Assembly (NCBI GenBank): GCA_027531145.1
Contig: JAPZRF010000012.1
Span: 36,837-100,836, forward strand
Reading direction: 5' to 3'
From: Brevundimonas sp.
GTDB lineage: Bacteria > Pseudomonadota > Alphaproteobacteria > Caulobacterales > Caulobacteraceae
DNA: 64,000 bases
The notes beneath the pieces were generated by a model. That model saw nothing but the letters and a program-made list of their open reading frames with translations, had not been told where the DNA came from and ran no database searches. The translations under genes were made by a program, and so were the position numbers. This document shows, one piece after another, positions 34,465 to 43,747 of this stretch; positions within the stretch are counted from its first letter, which is position 1, and every line of letters starts with the position of its first letter.

Positions 34465-34890
34465 CGGTCTCGACCCTCCGGCGGCCCGCACAGCCATTCC
34501 CCCTCCTCGACGCAGAGGAGGTTGGGCAATCCGGGCAGGGTGATGGAGCAGGTGCAGTCGGCGCTGAACGTTGTTGACAGGGAGGAGGGTCACGTCGCAG
34601 CCGGACTGGCCGTGGTCGCGGAGTGATCCTGCTGGCCACTTGGTTGGCCACCCGCCGCGCGCCGACAGGATCAAGGCCCGCCGTCACCGAGCGGCCGCGC
34701 GGGCCGTTCGCCCTGTTGCTGCCTGCAGTCTCTCGCGGTTGCAGGTGCGGAACGTCTCGGGATCGCCGTCTTGTGCCGCCGCCCTCGCCAATCGGGCTCG
34801 GGAGGTGGATGACGACGCCGGCAAGTTGGCGGAGCCGCTGGGTGGCGGCGTGCGACCCGGCAATCGCCTCGCCGCCGCCGCCGGAAGCGA
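34465..34890. other. Intergenic region without a convincing gene
   Basis: No plausible start-to-stop gene is seen on either strand. On the minus strand a Cys-containing stretch (ADCTCSITLPGLPNLLCVEE, then GEWLCGPPEGRDR and a stop just after bfr) looks protein-like but has no start codon and is cut off upstream by TGA at about 34590. It could be the tail of a decayed gene. The rest looks like non-coding GC-rich sequence. Confidence 0.4.
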
Positions 34891-35379
34891 CTAGTCGAGC
34901 TCGGTGATCAGAATGTCGAGCTCGGTGATCAGAAGGGTGCCGGACGACAGGCCGCCGCTGTAGGTGCCGATCCAGATGTCATAGGTGCCGCCTTGCGGGT
35001 TGCCGAACCGGATCAATGGGTTGGACCCCTCACCGCTATCGTCGTCACAGTACCATCGGCCATCCGGACCATTGACCACGAGGGTCGTGTCAGCCGAGGC
35101 CGCGACCGTCAGGATCAGCGGCCACTCGCCGGCGCGATAGGTCAGCTCGAAGTCGGGTGCATTGCTGATGTAGCCGCGGCAGGACGAGCTGACCGCCGAC
35201 TGGGCTTCGATCGAGCCGCCGGGCGTGACCGACACGCGGTACGGATCCGGGTCGAATCCGGCATTCAGGGTGACGCTGCCGGACACAGGCCGCAGCGAAT
35301 AGTCCTGGGCGACGGCCGCGCCGGCAAGGACGGTCAGGGCGAGCGCAGCGGCGCTCGCGGCGAGACGGGTGATCGACAT
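34891..35379 (-). CDS. Secreted beta-rich protein of unknown function
   Basis: 162 aa. A clear Sec signal peptide is cleaved after about residue 24 (LTVLAGAAVAQ). The mature part has SSSCRGYISNAPDFELTY, TTLVVNGPDGRWYCDDDSGE and GTYDIWIGTYSGG, resembling pre-peptidase C-terminal-type beta sandwiches, with two Cys that could form a disulfide. The C-terminus ends in a perfect duplication of ILITELD-like sequence (see the repeat). No enzyme motif is seen. It stands alone. Confidence 0.75.
   Translation of the reverse strand: MSITRLAASAAALALTVLAGAAVAQDYSLRPVSGSVTLNAGFDPDPYRVSVTPGGSIEAQSAVSSSCRGYISNAPDFELTYRAGEWPLILTVAASADTTLVVNGPDGRWYCDDDSGEGSNPLIRFGNPQGGTYDIWIGTYSGGLSSGTLLITELDILITELD
34894..34935 (-). 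repeat. 21-bp tandem duplication at the 3' end of the secreted-protein gene
   Basis: Two head-to-tail copies of a 21-bp unit (34894-34914 and 34915-34935) differ only at the last base. They encode LLITELD-ILITELD just before the stop. The duplication is in frame and looks recent. Confidence 0.85.
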
Positions 35380-35490
35380 TGTATTGTTCCCTCCAGGGCC
35401 GGCCCCCCGGCCGACACCTCATCCAAGACCGCTGCGGCACCCGCGGTCAAGCTGGGCCCAACCGAATTCTAGCGACGCGACCGGCAACGG

Positions 35491-36687
35491 TCAGGTTTGC
35501 CGGGCCTGTTCCAGCTCCACGGCCATGGCGATGGCCTCGCCGCCGCCGATGCACAGGGAGGCCACGCCCTTCTTGCCGCCGCGCGCCTGCAGCGCAGCCA
35601 GCAGGGTGGCCAGGACCCGCGCGCCCGAGGCCCCGATCGGGTGGCCCAGCGCGCAGGCACCCCCGTTCACATTCAGCCGGGCGTGGTCGATCTCCATTTC
35701 GTGCATGGCGATCATCGGCACCACCGCGAAGGCCTCGTTGACCTCCCACAGGTCGATGTCGGTGACCGACCAGCCGGCCTTCCTCAGTGCCTTCTGCATG
35801 GCCGGGACCGGGGCGGTGGTGAACAGGCCCGGCTCGTGGGCGTGGGCAGCGTGGGCGGCGACGCGGGCCACGATCGGCAGGTTCAGGGCCCGGGCCACGC
35901 TCTCGCGCGCCATGACGAGGGCGGCGGCACCGTCCGAGATCGAGCTGGCGTTGGCGGCGGTGATGGTCCCGTCCTTGGCGAAGGCCGGCTTCAGGGTCGG
36001 GATCTTCGCCGGGTTGGCCTTCAGTGGCTGCTCGTCCTTGCTGACCGTTTCGGTTCCCTTGCGGGTGGTCACCTCGACCGGGACGATCTCGGTGACGAAG
36101 GCCCCGCCTTCGGTGGCGGCGCGCGCGCGGCCGAGGCTCTCGATGGCGAAGGCGTCCTGGGCCTCCCGGGTGAATTGGTACTGGCGCGCCGTGTCCTCGG
36201 CGAAGGCTCCCATCAGCTTGCCGGGGGTGTAGGCGTCCTCGAGCCCGTCCAGATACATGCTGTCGCTGATCACATCGTGGCCGATGCGGGCCCCGCCGCG
36301 GTGCTTTGCCATCAGGTAGGGGGCACCGGTCATCGACTCCATGCCGCCGGCGACGATCACCTCGACCGAGCCGGCCGCGAGGGCGTCATGGGCCATGGCG
36401 GCGGCCTGAAGACCCGAGCCACACATCTTGTTGACGGTGGTGGCCTCGACATGGAGCCCCAGTCCGGCACTGACGGCCGCCTGGCGCGCCGGGGCCTGGC
36501 CCAGCCCGGCCGGCAGCACGCAGCCCATCAGGATCTGCCCGACCCGGTCCGGTTCCACCCCGGCCCGGTCGACCGCGGCCTTGACCGCCGTGGCACCGAG
36601 CTCGGTGGCCTTGACCCCCGACAGGGCCCCCTGGAAGCCGCCCATCGGGGTGCGCGCGAAGGAACAGATGACGACGGGATCGGACAT
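35491..36687 (-). CDS. Acetyl-CoA acetyltransferase (thiolase II)
   Basis: 398 aa. Thiolase active-site residues are present: nucleophilic Cys in NKMCGSGLQA, His in NVNGGACALGHPIGASGA and the second Cys in SLCIGGGEAIA. NEAFAVVPM is the fourth motif. It condenses two acetyl-CoA to acetoacetyl-CoA or does the reverse, in ketone-body, PHB or fatty-acid metabolism. I chose the ATG at 36687 (MSDPVVICSFART) behind GGAGAG. The usual GGGMG/GGGQG turn is GGGEA here. scoAB, 6 kb away, could use its product. Confidence 0.94.
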   Translation of the reverse strand: MSDPVVICSFARTPMGGFQGALSGVKATELGATAVKAAVDRAGVEPDRVGQILMGCVLPAGLGQAPARQAAVSAGLGLHVEATTVNKMCGSGLQAAAMAHDALAAGSVEVIVAGGMESMTGAPYLMAKHRGGARIGHDVISDSMYLDGLEDAYTPGKLMGAFAEDTARQYQFTREAQDAFAIESLGRARAATEGGAFVTEIVPVEVTTRKGTETVSKDEQPLKANPAKIPTLKPAFAKDGTITAANASSISDGAAALVMARESVARALNLPIVARVAAHAAHAHEPGLFTTAPVPAMQKALRKAGWSVTDIDLWEVNEAFAVVPMIAMHEMEIDHARLNVNGGACALGHPIGASGARVLATLLAALQARGGKKGVASLCIGGGEAIAMAVELEQARQT

Positions 36688-36748
36688 GGAAACTCTCCAG
36701 CAGGTATGGCGGTGTTCATCGACCCGCACGCCGCACGGCGCAAGTCCG

Positions 36749-37585
36749 TCAGGACCGGGCGGGCAGGACCTTCCGTCGCTGCCGGGCGACGGCCAGCGGC
36801 TGGCCGTCGGCCCCCCAGCAGGCGGCTTCGTCTACCGCCCAGCCGCCGCCATGGTCCAGCAGGCGGAATTCGAAGAACGCCCAGCCGTCCGGAGCGATCT
36901 CCGGCGTGGGCTCGCCGAGCAGGTCGTAGCGCAGATCGACCGACGTCATCACAGGCGGCTCGCGGAACGCGGTCCAGGACGGCGGATAGATGGCGTCGAG
37001 CAGGTAGCAGAGCCCGTCCGCATCCAGCGGGCGATTGTCGCCCAGCCGCATCCACATCCGTTCGACCGGAGCCCGCCCGACATTTCCACCGAGGATGTGC
37101 GGTCCGGTTTCGAACCGGTACTCCACGTGCCGAGCGAAGCGCGGCAGCATCGGGCCGCCGAGCGTCCGCGCCGGATCCAGACTGTCGAGCGGCGGCGGCG
37201 GTGCCGAGGACGGCGCGAGGCGCTCGCCGGCGACGTCCGCGCCGAAGGTGGCCTGGCCATGGTGGGTGATCCGCTCGCCCTGCCATGCCTCGACCGTGGC
37301 GTAGGCGACAGACCGTCCGCCGCGCAGCAGCCTCGGCCTGAAGACCAGCGGCATGTCATAGGCCGCCATCGACAGATACTGGACCGACAGGGAGCGCAGG
37401 GGCCCGGTCAGGCCCAGCCCCTGCCGCATGGCCCGGGCGCATAGGGCCGCCAGCAGACCGCCGAATGGAAGTCCCGCCTCGGGCGGCTGCGAAACTGGCC
37501 CGTTGGAGAAGTCGCCGTCCAGCTGTGCGGCCAGGCCGGCCTCGCCGGCCGTCAGGCTCAAGGCTTTTTCGATCGCCGAACTCAT
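36749..37585 (-). CDS. TesB-like acyl-CoA thioesterase family protein
   Basis: 278 aa. A double-hotdog arrangement of the thioesterase-like superfamily. The first hotdog includes PPEAGLPFGGLLAALCARAM and HHGQATFGAD; the second includes DADGLCYLLDAIYPPSWTAF, SVDLRYDLL and WAFFEFRLLDHGGGWAVDEA. It likely hydrolyses an acyl-CoA. Start ATG 37585, behind GGAGGGG. It lies 61 nt upstream of the thiolase gene on the same strand and diverges from an HxlR regulator, which may control it. Confidence 0.83.
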   Translation of the reverse strand: MSSAIEKALSLTAGEAGLAAQLDGDFSNGPVSQPPEAGLPFGGLLAALCARAMRQGLGLTGPLRSLSVQYLSMAAYDMPLVFRPRLLRGGRSVAYATVEAWQGERITHHGQATFGADVAGERLAPSSAPPPPLDSLDPARTLGGPMLPRFARHVEYRFETGPHILGGNVGRAPVERMWMRLGDNRPLDADGLCYLLDAIYPPSWTAFREPPVMTSVDLRYDLLGEPTPEIAPDGWAFFEFRLLDHGGGWAVDEAACWGADGQPLAVARQRRKVLPARS

Positions 37586-37705
37586 GTGCCCCTCCGGACG
37601 AAAAGCGGGGCGGATGCCGGTGAGATCCGCCCCAGTCAACAGGAACGCGACGGTCGCGGGGACTCGGGTCCGTTGTCTAACAAGACTGACCAATTCCGTT
37701 CGCAA

Positions 37706-37722
37706 TGGCAACCCACTTGCCA
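37706..37722. promoter_or_regulatory. Palindromic operator candidate between thioesterase and hxlR genes
   Basis: TGGCAA-CCCAC-TTGCCA is a perfect 6-bp inverted repeat with a 5-bp spacer. It lies 30 bp before the HxlR-type ATG and 121 bp before the thioesterase ATG. HxlR-family winged-helix dimers bind short palindromes in such divergent regions, so autoregulation and control of the thioesterase-thiolase operon is a fair guess. Confidence 0.5.
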
Positions 37723-37751
37723 AATCGCTGACGCAGGGTCACTTTTCGGAG

Positions 37752-38243
37752 ATGGGCCGCACCGCTGACTATTCGCGTCAATCCTGTTCCATCGCCGCCA
37801 CGCTTGAGGTGATCGGCGACCCGTGGACGCTGCTGGTCATCCGGGACGCCTTCAACGGCGTGACCCGGTTCGAGCAGTGGCAGGAGAATCTGGGCGTCGC
37901 CCGCAATGTGCTCGCCGCCCGGCTGAAGAGCCTCGTGCAGCACGGGGTGCTGGAGCCGCGTCTCTACTCCGAGCGCCCACCGCGCAACGAGTATGTGCTG
38001 ACGGCGAAAGGCAAGGATCTGTACGGCGTCCTGGTCACCCTGCACGCCTGGGGCGCCAGGCACGTCTATGGCGACGCCGACAGCGGCATCGACATGGTGC
38101 ACAAGAGCTGCGGTCACACGCTGGAGCCGCGCATCGCCTGCGCCGCGTGCGGCGAGATCGTCAAGCCGCGCGACCTCGCCCTGACCCGCGCCGAGAACCG
38201 CCCCACCGTGGGCGACGTTCTGCCCCGGGAAGAGGCGGCCTGA
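37752..38243 (+). CDS. HxlR-family transcriptional regulator
   Basis: 163 aa. A winged-helix HxlR domain covers residues about 8-105: CSIAATLEVIGDPWTLLVIR, then FNGVTRFEQWQENLGVARNV, ending LTAKGKDLYGVLVTLHAWG. The C-terminal part has a zinc-ribbon-like CGH...CAACGE arrangement, found in a subset of the family. I chose the ATG at 37752 (MGRTADYSRQSCS), the usual start. Divergent from the thioesterase, with a palindrome in between. Confidence 0.92.
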   Translation: MGRTADYSRQSCSIAATLEVIGDPWTLLVIRDAFNGVTRFEQWQENLGVARNVLAARLKSLVQHGVLEPRLYSERPPRNEYVLTAKGKDLYGVLVTLHAWGARHVYGDADSGIDMVHKSCGHTLEPRIACAACGEIVKPRDLALTRAENRPTVGDVLPREEAA

Positions 38244-38264
38244 CAGCCGCCTCTTCCGGACCGC

Positions 38265-40196
38265 TCACCTGCGGACGTAGGTGTTCAGGAACTCGAGATA
38301 GGCCTCCTGGGCCGTGATGCGGTTGGCGCGGCGCAGGAACCCGTGGCCCTCGTCCGGGAACAGGACATACTCGACCGGCACATTGTTGGCGCGAACCGCG
38401 GCGACCAGCTCGTCGGACTCTACCTGCAGCACGCGCGGGTCGTTGGCGCCCTGGACCACCAGCATCGGCCGCCGGATGTTCGCGGCATGGAACAGCGGCG
38501 AGATCCGGCGATGGCGCTCGGCGTCGGTCGCCGGGTCGCCCATCTCGTCATAGAGCGCCGCGCGCTGGGCTCCCCACCACGGCGGGATCGACTGCAGGGT
38601 GCGGACCCAGTTGGTGACGCCGAAGATGTTGACCCCGGCTTCAAAGGCCTCGGGGTGGAAGGCGAGGGCCGCCGCCGTGATGTAGCCGCCGTAGGAGCCG
38701 CCCATGACGGCGACCTGGTCGTCGGCGACCCAGTCCTGGGCTCGCAGCCAGTCGCCGCCAGCCACGATGTCGCGCAGGTCCTCCTCGCCATGGCGGCGGT
38801 CGTCCATGTGGAAGAAGGTCTTGCCGTAGCCGCTTGAGCCCCGGTTGTTGGCGCCCAGCACGGCGTAGCCGTGGTTCACCAGATGCTGGATCATGGCCGA
38901 GTAGCCCCGCCGGGTCTGTCCGCCCGGGCCGCCGTGGACCAGCACGATGGCCGGAACCGGATTGTCGGCCGACGCTCCCTTCGGCCTGTACAGGACTGAC
39001 GGGATCTCCAGCCCGTCGAAAGAGCGGTAGCGGACGATGGTCGCCTCGACGAGGTCGGCCTCATTGATCGCGGGGTTGAGCGCGGTGGTCAGCCGTCGCG
39101 TCTCGCCGGTCGAGAGATCGGCGACGAAGATGTCCGAGGGCGAGGTGTCCGAGGCGACCGTAAAGGCCATTCTCGACTCGTCCGGACTGAAACGGATGGC
39201 GCCGATGTCGCCGTCCGGGAGCCCGTGGAGCTCCACGGGTTCGCCGGAACGCATGTCGAGGAGAGTCAGCTCGGTCGAGGCGTCAGCGTTGATCGCCGAG
39301 ACCCGGTAACGGCCGCTCGGCGAGAAGGTGACGGCCGATACGTCCCAGTCTGCAGCGAGGTACGGTGCACGCGCTCCCGTCGCGAGGTCGTACCGCCAGG
39401 CCTGGTTGAACTCGCCGTGCTCGTTGGTGGCGTAGATCAGACCGGAGCCGTCGGGGGTGAAGCCGTAGACGCCGTGGGCCACATCGCCGTCATGGGGGGT
39501 GATGAGCTGCGGCTGGCCGTCGCCCCGCAGGTCTACGAGGTAGACGTCCGAATTGGCGCTGGTGACCGGCTTTTCGAGCGCGATCCAGCGGCCGTCGGGT
39601 GACACGGCGGAGATGAACATGCCGGGGTTCTCGAACACCGGAGTCATCTCGTAGGTCGCGGGGTTCACGGCGTAGAGGTCGAAGACCGCCGGGTCACGGG
39701 CATTGGACGTGATCCAGAACACCGAGCGGTCCTGCGCCCAGCCGACGAGGTCCGCCTTGACGTTGTCGCCGGGTGTCAGGTCTCGCACGGTCCCGTCGAG
39801 TTCCCGGACATAGACGTGGGTGAGCTCACTGCCCCCGCCGCCGCTGTCAGCGGTCAACAGGACCCGGGCGTCCGTGGGAAAGTAGCTTTCGGCGAAGGTG
39901 GCGACCGTGCCGGAGCTGGTCAGCGGAACCGGTGCGCTACCGTCGATCGGCAGGGCGTAGGCGTTGAAGACGCCCGTGACGTCGGAGGAAATGAGCACCG
40001 ATCGCCCGTCCGGCGACCAGGCGAGGCCGGCCGCGCTGGCCATGCCATAGCTGGTCGTCTCGAAGAACTGGGCGGCCGAGTACGCCGGGCGGGCTTGCGC
40101 TGCAGACGGGGTCTCGGCGAGAGCCGGCGTGACAGTCAGTGGCGCTGCAGCGGCAAGGGCCAGAGCGGAAACGAAGCCGGCGGTCAGCTTGTACAT
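38265..40196 (-). CDS. Secreted S9-family peptidase (prolyl oligopeptidase / acylaminoacyl peptidase type)
   Basis: 643 aa. A signal peptide (residues 1-26, ending TPALAET), a beta-propeller with WD-like repeats (about 60-360; LAWSPDGRSVLISS, AVSPDGRWIAL) and a C-terminal alpha/beta hydrolase domain. Catalytic residues: Ser in MGGSYGGYITA, Asp in GANDPRV and His in DEGHGFLR. It would cleave short peptides or N-acylated residues in the periplasm. I chose the ATG at 40196 (MYKLTAGFVSALAL); it lies right before the signal peptide, behind GAGG. Confidence 0.93.
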   Translation of the reverse strand: MYKLTAGFVSALALAAAAPLTVTPALAETPSAAQARPAYSAAQFFETTSYGMASAAGLAWSPDGRSVLISSDVTGVFNAYALPIDGSAPVPLTSSGTVATFAESYFPTDARVLLTADSGGGGSELTHVYVRELDGTVRDLTPGDNVKADLVGWAQDRSVFWITSNARDPAVFDLYAVNPATYEMTPVFENPGMFISAVSPDGRWIALEKPVTSANSDVYLVDLRGDGQPQLITPHDGDVAHGVYGFTPDGSGLIYATNEHGEFNQAWRYDLATGARAPYLAADWDVSAVTFSPSGRYRVSAINADASTELTLLDMRSGEPVELHGLPDGDIGAIRFSPDESRMAFTVASDTSPSDIFVADLSTGETRRLTTALNPAINEADLVEATIVRYRSFDGLEIPSVLYRPKGASADNPVPAIVLVHGGPGGQTRRGYSAMIQHLVNHGYAVLGANNRGSSGYGKTFFHMDDRRHGEEDLRDIVAGGDWLRAQDWVADDQVAVMGGSYGGYITAAALAFHPEAFEAGVNIFGVTNWVRTLQSIPPWWGAQRAALYDEMGDPATDAERHRRISPLFHAANIRRPMLVVQGANDPRVLQVESDELVAAVRANNVPVEYVLFPDEGHGFLRRANRITAQEAYLEFLNTYVRR

Positions 40197-40285
40197 TTGG
40201 AGTCCCTCAAGGTGCGATGCCGTTGACCGGTAGAGGCGGCAGGAAAACATGCAGGATGCAGTCTGTCCCGAAAAAACGTCGGCGC

Positions 40286-40858
40286 TCAGGCGGCCGGGCC
40301 GCCGCGCACCGCGATCAGGGGGATGACGATCTCCTCCTCGTCGTCGAGGTGGCGGTCCAGCAGCGGGGCGGCAGCCTCCAGGACATCGGCCAGCCGCAGC
40401 AGAGCGTCCCGGGCGGCCGGTGCGCGGGCCTGCGCCGCCTGATGGAAGGCCAGTCCTGCGGCGTGCAGCTGCTCCAGCCGCGCGTGGACGACGTCATGGT
40501 CCTGATCGAGCAGGGCGAGGCCGGCCTCGATCCCGGGGGCGAGCGCGCGAAACTGCGGGAAGTAGTGGCCGCTCTCGATCCGGTGGTGGTGATCGAGGTG
40601 CTGCAGGAAGCCGCCCAGCAGGCCGATCAGGCGCGGATGCACGGCCAGCGGGTCGGCGCCGGCGGCGCGGCCAGCCTCGCCGAGACGGCGCATCTCGGCC
40701 TGCTGGATGCGGAAGCCATCGTGCATCTTCAGCCAGAACTGCGCGGTCGGGTGCAGGTCGGGCCGGGTCCAGCTCTCGCGCGGCCATTGCGCCAGCCACG
40801 GCCTCAGGGCGTCGGGCAGGCCCTGACGGGTTTCGAGCGACAGGGCGTCGTCAGACAA
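40286..40858 (-). CDS. Hemerythrin-like (HHE) domain protein
   Basis: 190 aa. An iron-binding four-helix protein with several candidate ligands: [33 protein letters not shown] and [12 protein letters not shown], in the order expected for hemerythrin HHE domains. It may sense or scavenge oxygen, NO or iron. It overlaps the 3' end of mnmA by 8 nt and so is co-transcribed with it. A link to tRNA thiolation is not known; the overlap may only reflect genome compaction. Confidence 0.88.
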   Translation of the reverse strand: MSDDALSLETRQGLPDALRPWLAQWPRESWTRPDLHPTAQFWLKMHDGFRIQQAEMRRLGEAGRAAGADPLAVHPRLIGLLGGFLQHLDHHHRIESGHYFPQFRALAPGIEAGLALLDQDHDVVHARLEQLHAAGLAFHQAAQARAPAARDALLRLADVLEAAAPLLDRHLDDEEEIVIPLIAVRGGPAA

Positions 40859-42062
40859 GGGAGCGTGTCGAGGCGATAAAGCCGCCCCCGAGCACCCGGT
40901 CCGGATCGACCGGATCGTACAGGACGCAGGCCTGGCCGGGAGCCACGCCCTCCTCGCCGGTGTCGAAGACCACGGCCGGTCCCTCGTCCATCAGCGCCAG
41001 TCGGGCGGGGGAGGGCTGACGGGTCGAGCGGACCCTCGCCCGCACGGACTGGCCCGCTACCGCCGCCGCGGCGAAGTCCGGGGCGTCCCCCAGCCAGTTG
41101 ACCTCTTCCAACATCAGGGCTGAGGTCAGCAGCGCCTCGCGCGGGCCGACGATGACCCGACGGCCCTGCGGCTCCAGCCGGACGACGAACAGCGGCTCGC
41201 CCAGCGCCACGTTCAGCCCGCGCCGCTGGCCGATGGTGAAGTCTGTGATGCCGCCGTGCATCCCCAGCACCCTGCCGTCCAGGTGTACGATCTCGCCCGG
41301 CTCGCGCCCCTGCGGCCGCAGCCGGTCGATCAGGGTGCGGTAGTCGCCGCTCGGCACGAAGCAGATGTCCTGGCTGTCCGGCTTGGCCGCCAGCTTCAGG
41401 CCCAGCTGGGCCGCCACCCCGCGCACCTGCGGCTTTTCCAGATCCGCCAGCGGGAAGCGCAGATAGTCCAGCTGCGCCGCCGTCGTGGCGAACAGGAAGT
41501 AGGATTGGTCGCGCGCCGGGTCGATGGCGCGGCGCAGTTGCGGGCGGCCGTCCGGGCCGACCGCCCGGCGGACATAGTGGCCGGTGGCCATGGCCTCGGC
41601 CCCGAGATCGCGCGCCACGTCCAGAAGGTCGCGGAACTTCACCGTCTGATTGCAACGGATGCAGGGGACCGGCGTCTGGCCCTTCAGATAGCTGTCGGCG
41701 AACTGGTCGATGACCGCGTCGCGGAACCGGCTTTCATAATCCAGCACATAGTGCGGGATGCCGATGGCGTCCGCCGCCAGCCGGGCGTCGTGGATGTCCT
41801 GACCCGCGCAGCAGGCACCCTTCTTCTTGAGTGCCGCGCCGTGGTCGTAGAGCTGTAGCGTGACGCCGACCACATCATAGCCGGCGCGCGCCAGCAGGGC
41901 GGCCACGACCGTGGAGTCGACCCCGCCGGACATGGCGGCCACGATCCGCGTCCCGACCGGCAATCCGACCGCCGCGCGCGCGGCCTCCACCGCCCCGTCG
42001 AGATCAGCGGGGGCGATGGCGGGGATCGGGCAGGCGGGCTCGACGAGCGACATGGCCGCCAT
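40851..42062 (-). CDS. mnmA: tRNA-specific 2-thiouridylase MnmA
   Basis: 403 aa. MnmA thiolates U34 of tRNA-Lys, -Glu and -Gln. The PP-loop is [16 protein letters not shown]. Conserved Cys pairs are seen in [13 protein letters not shown] and [12 protein letters not shown]; the persulfide Cys is in [23 protein letters not shown] segment follows. Start either ATG 42062 or 42053. Note that the substrate tRNA-Lys(TTT) is encoded in this window at 12126. Confidence 0.96.
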   Translation of the reverse strand: MAAMSLVEPACPIPAIAPADLDGAVEAARAAVGLPVGTRIVAAMSGGVDSTVVAALLARAGYDVVGVTLQLYDHGAALKKKGACCAGQDIHDARLAADAIGIPHYVLDYESRFRDAVIDQFADSYLKGQTPVPCIRCNQTVKFRDLLDVARDLGAEAMATGHYVRRAVGPDGRPQLRRAIDPARDQSYFLFATTAAQLDYLRFPLADLEKPQVRGVAAQLGLKLAAKPDSQDICFVPSGDYRTLIDRLRPQGREPGEIVHLDGRVLGMHGGITDFTIGQRRGLNVALGEPLFVVRLEPQGRRVIVGPREALLTSALMLEEVNWLGDAPDFAAAAVAGQSVRARVRSTRQPSPARLALMDEGPAVVFDTGEEGVAPGQACVLYDPVDPDRVLGGGFIASTRSLV

Positions 42063-42100
42063 TTAGTCGCGAACCGCGGCGATTTCGAGGGCTGGCCGCG

Positions 42101-42712
42101 TCAGCCGTAGTTGAAGCTGATCGAGATGCGTTCGGACTTCGCCGCATTGGTCGGCACCTCGTGACGTAGCCAGCTCTCCCACATCAGCACTGTGCCCGGC
42201 TGCGGCGTCAGATAGACGAACGGCTGCTCGGCGGTCGGCGCGTCGGGCCGCACCGTGGGGCGGGCCATCATCATGGATAGCCGCGGGTCCTCCAGCTTTA
42301 GGGCCGAGGCCCCCGGCGGGGTCTCGACATAGACGGTGCCGGACAGGAAGGCGTGGGGGTGGATGTGGCCGGTGTGGCCGCCGCCGGGCTTGAGGATATT
42401 GACCCAGAGATTGTCGAGCCGCGGCTTGCGCGCGAGGTCGAAGTTGAGGACCTTCGCGCAGGCGGCCGCATGCCGGTCCAGCCGGCGCTTCAGTTCGGTG
42501 AACTCGGGGAACCGCCGCGGCAGGTCGGTCAGCGAGCCGTAGGAGGTGTAGCCGCGGTAGGCGTGAGCCTTGCACCAGGCGCGGCCGGCGCCGTCCTCCT
42601 CGGCCAGCTGGCGGCAGACATCGGCGAGGGCCCCGTTCAGGTCCTCGAAATCGGGCTCGGCGGCCAGCGAGGCTTCATAGACCTGGGTGACGAACAAGGG
42701 TCGCAGGAACAT
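42101..42712 (-). CDS. Putative 2OG-Fe(II) oxygenase family protein (TIGR02466-like)
   Basis: 203 aa. A jelly-roll-type oxygenase. Likely iron ligands are in GGHTGHIHPHAFLSGTVYV and the C-terminal His in ESWLRHEVPTN, followed by RISISFNYG. The pattern resembles the TIGR02466 family of putative hydroxylases. It lies 9 nt after the DUF3429 gene and 38 nt before mnmA on the same strand. Substrate is unknown. Confidence 0.82.
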   Translation of the reverse strand: MFLRPLFVTQVYEASLAAEPDFEDLNGALADVCRQLAEEDGAGRAWCKAHAYRGYTSYGSLTDLPRRFPEFTELKRRLDRHAAACAKVLNFDLARKPRLDNLWVNILKPGGGHTGHIHPHAFLSGTVYVETPPGASALKLEDPRLSMMMARPTVRPDAPTAEQPFVYLTPQPGTVLMWESWLRHEVPTNAAKSERISISFNYG

Positions 42713-42721
42713 GGGCCGGAC

Positions 42722-43162
42722 CTAGTCGAACACGAGCGCGAGGGCGAGACAGCCGACGACGGCGCCGGTCAGCTGCAGCCGCAGGGTGCCGTACCAGGCG
42801 GGGCTGCGGCCCTGCCGCACGGTCAGCAGGTCGTAGGCCAGCAGGCCGAGGAAGGCGACGAGGCACAGCAGTAGGCCCGTGTCGAGCGGCTGCAGCAGCG
42901 CCGTCCAGGCCAAAAGCGCCGGGATGACCGAGACCGCCAGTCTCTGTCCGCCGACCGGCGCCTCGCCGATTGCCAGCCCCCACTGGGCTCCGCCCATGAA
43001 GGACAGGATGGCGGCGGCATAGGCCAGCAGGATCGGCTCGGGCCGCAGGCCGGGCAGCCGCAGCTCCAGCGCCGTGGCGAAGGCGAACGCGGCGAAGGGG
43101 ATGACGCCGGCCCAGCCCAGCAGCAGGGCGGGACGAGGGATGGCGGTCTCGGTCTCGGTCAT
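42722..43162 (-). CDS. DUF3429-family membrane protein
   Basis: 146 aa with four or five membrane segments. The motifs [29 protein letters not shown] and the conserved [14 protein letters not shown] are typical of DUF3429. Function unknown; commonly near lipid or envelope genes. I chose the ATG at 43162 ([11 protein letters not shown]); the open frame further upstream is out of family. It is the first gene of the DUF3429 - oxygenase - mnmA - hemerythrin run. Confidence 0.85.
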   Translation of the reverse strand: MTETETAIPRPALLLGWAGVIPFAAFAFATALELRLPGLRPEPILLAYAAAILSFMGGAQWGLAIGEAPVGGQRLAVSVIPALLAWTALLQPLDTGLLLCLVAFLGLLAYDLLTVRQGRSPAWYGTLRLQLTGAVVGCLALALVFD

Positions 43163-43167
43163 GCGGT

Positions 43168-43196
43168 TTGCCCTCGCGTGCGGAAGCCTGTATAGC
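43168..43196 (+). promoter_or_regulatory. Probable promoter of rplK-rplA
   Basis: TTGCCC at 43168 and TATAGC at 43191, 17 bp apart, would start transcription near 43203, about 109 nt before rplK. The leader contains a perfect 8-bp hairpin (CCCGGGCG-TT-CGCCCGGG, 43276-43293). Confidence 0.6.
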
Positions 43197-43311
43197 CGCG
43201 CGCTCGCGTTCCGGGCCACCCGTCCGGAGCGCGCAAATCCGTGGGAGGCCGCCATGCCGCACCACGGCTCACCGGCCCGGGCGTTCGCCCGGGTCCCATA
43301 TGGAGAGAGCA

Positions 43312-43743
43312 ATGGCCAAGAAAATTCTCGGCTACATCAAGCTGCAGGTGCCCGCGGGCTCCGCGACGCCCTCGCCGCCGATCGGCCCGGCCCTGGGTCA
43401 GCGCGGCGTCAACATCATGGGCTTCTGCAAGGAGTTCAATGCCCGGACCGAGAAGGAAGCCAAGGGGACGCCCCTGCCGACCGTGATCACGGTCTACCAG
43501 GACAAGAGCTTCACCTTCGTAACCAAGACCCCTCCGGCGACCTTCTTCCTGAAGCAGGCGGCCGGCATCAAGTCGGGCGCCAAGGCGACCGGCCGCGAGT
43601 TCGCCGGCAAGATCACCCGCACCCAGCTGCGCGAGATCGCCGAAAAGAAGATGAAGGACCTGAACGCGAACGATCTCGACGCCGCGTCGAAGATCATCGA
43701 GGGCTCGGCCCGCGCGATGGGCCTGCAAGTGGTGGAGGGCTAA
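43312..43743 (+). CDS. rplK: 50S ribosomal protein L11
   Basis: 143 aa, standard length. Signature [20 protein letters not shown], then [21 protein letters not shown]11 binds 23S rRNA at the GTPase-associated centre. I chose the ATG at 43312 with GGAGAG upstream; an ATG four codons earlier (43300) coincides with the ribosome-binding site and is unlikely. secE and nusG, its usual upstream neighbours, are absent here: a DUF3429 gene diverges instead. Confidence 0.98.
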   Translation: MAKKILGYIKLQVPAGSATPSPPIGPALGQRGVNIMGFCKEFNARTEKEAKGTPLPTVITVYQDKSFTFVTKTPPATFFLKQAAGIKSGAKATGREFAGKITRTQLREIAEKKMKDLNANDLDAASKIIEGSARAMGLQVVEG

Positions 43744-43747
43744 GCAC

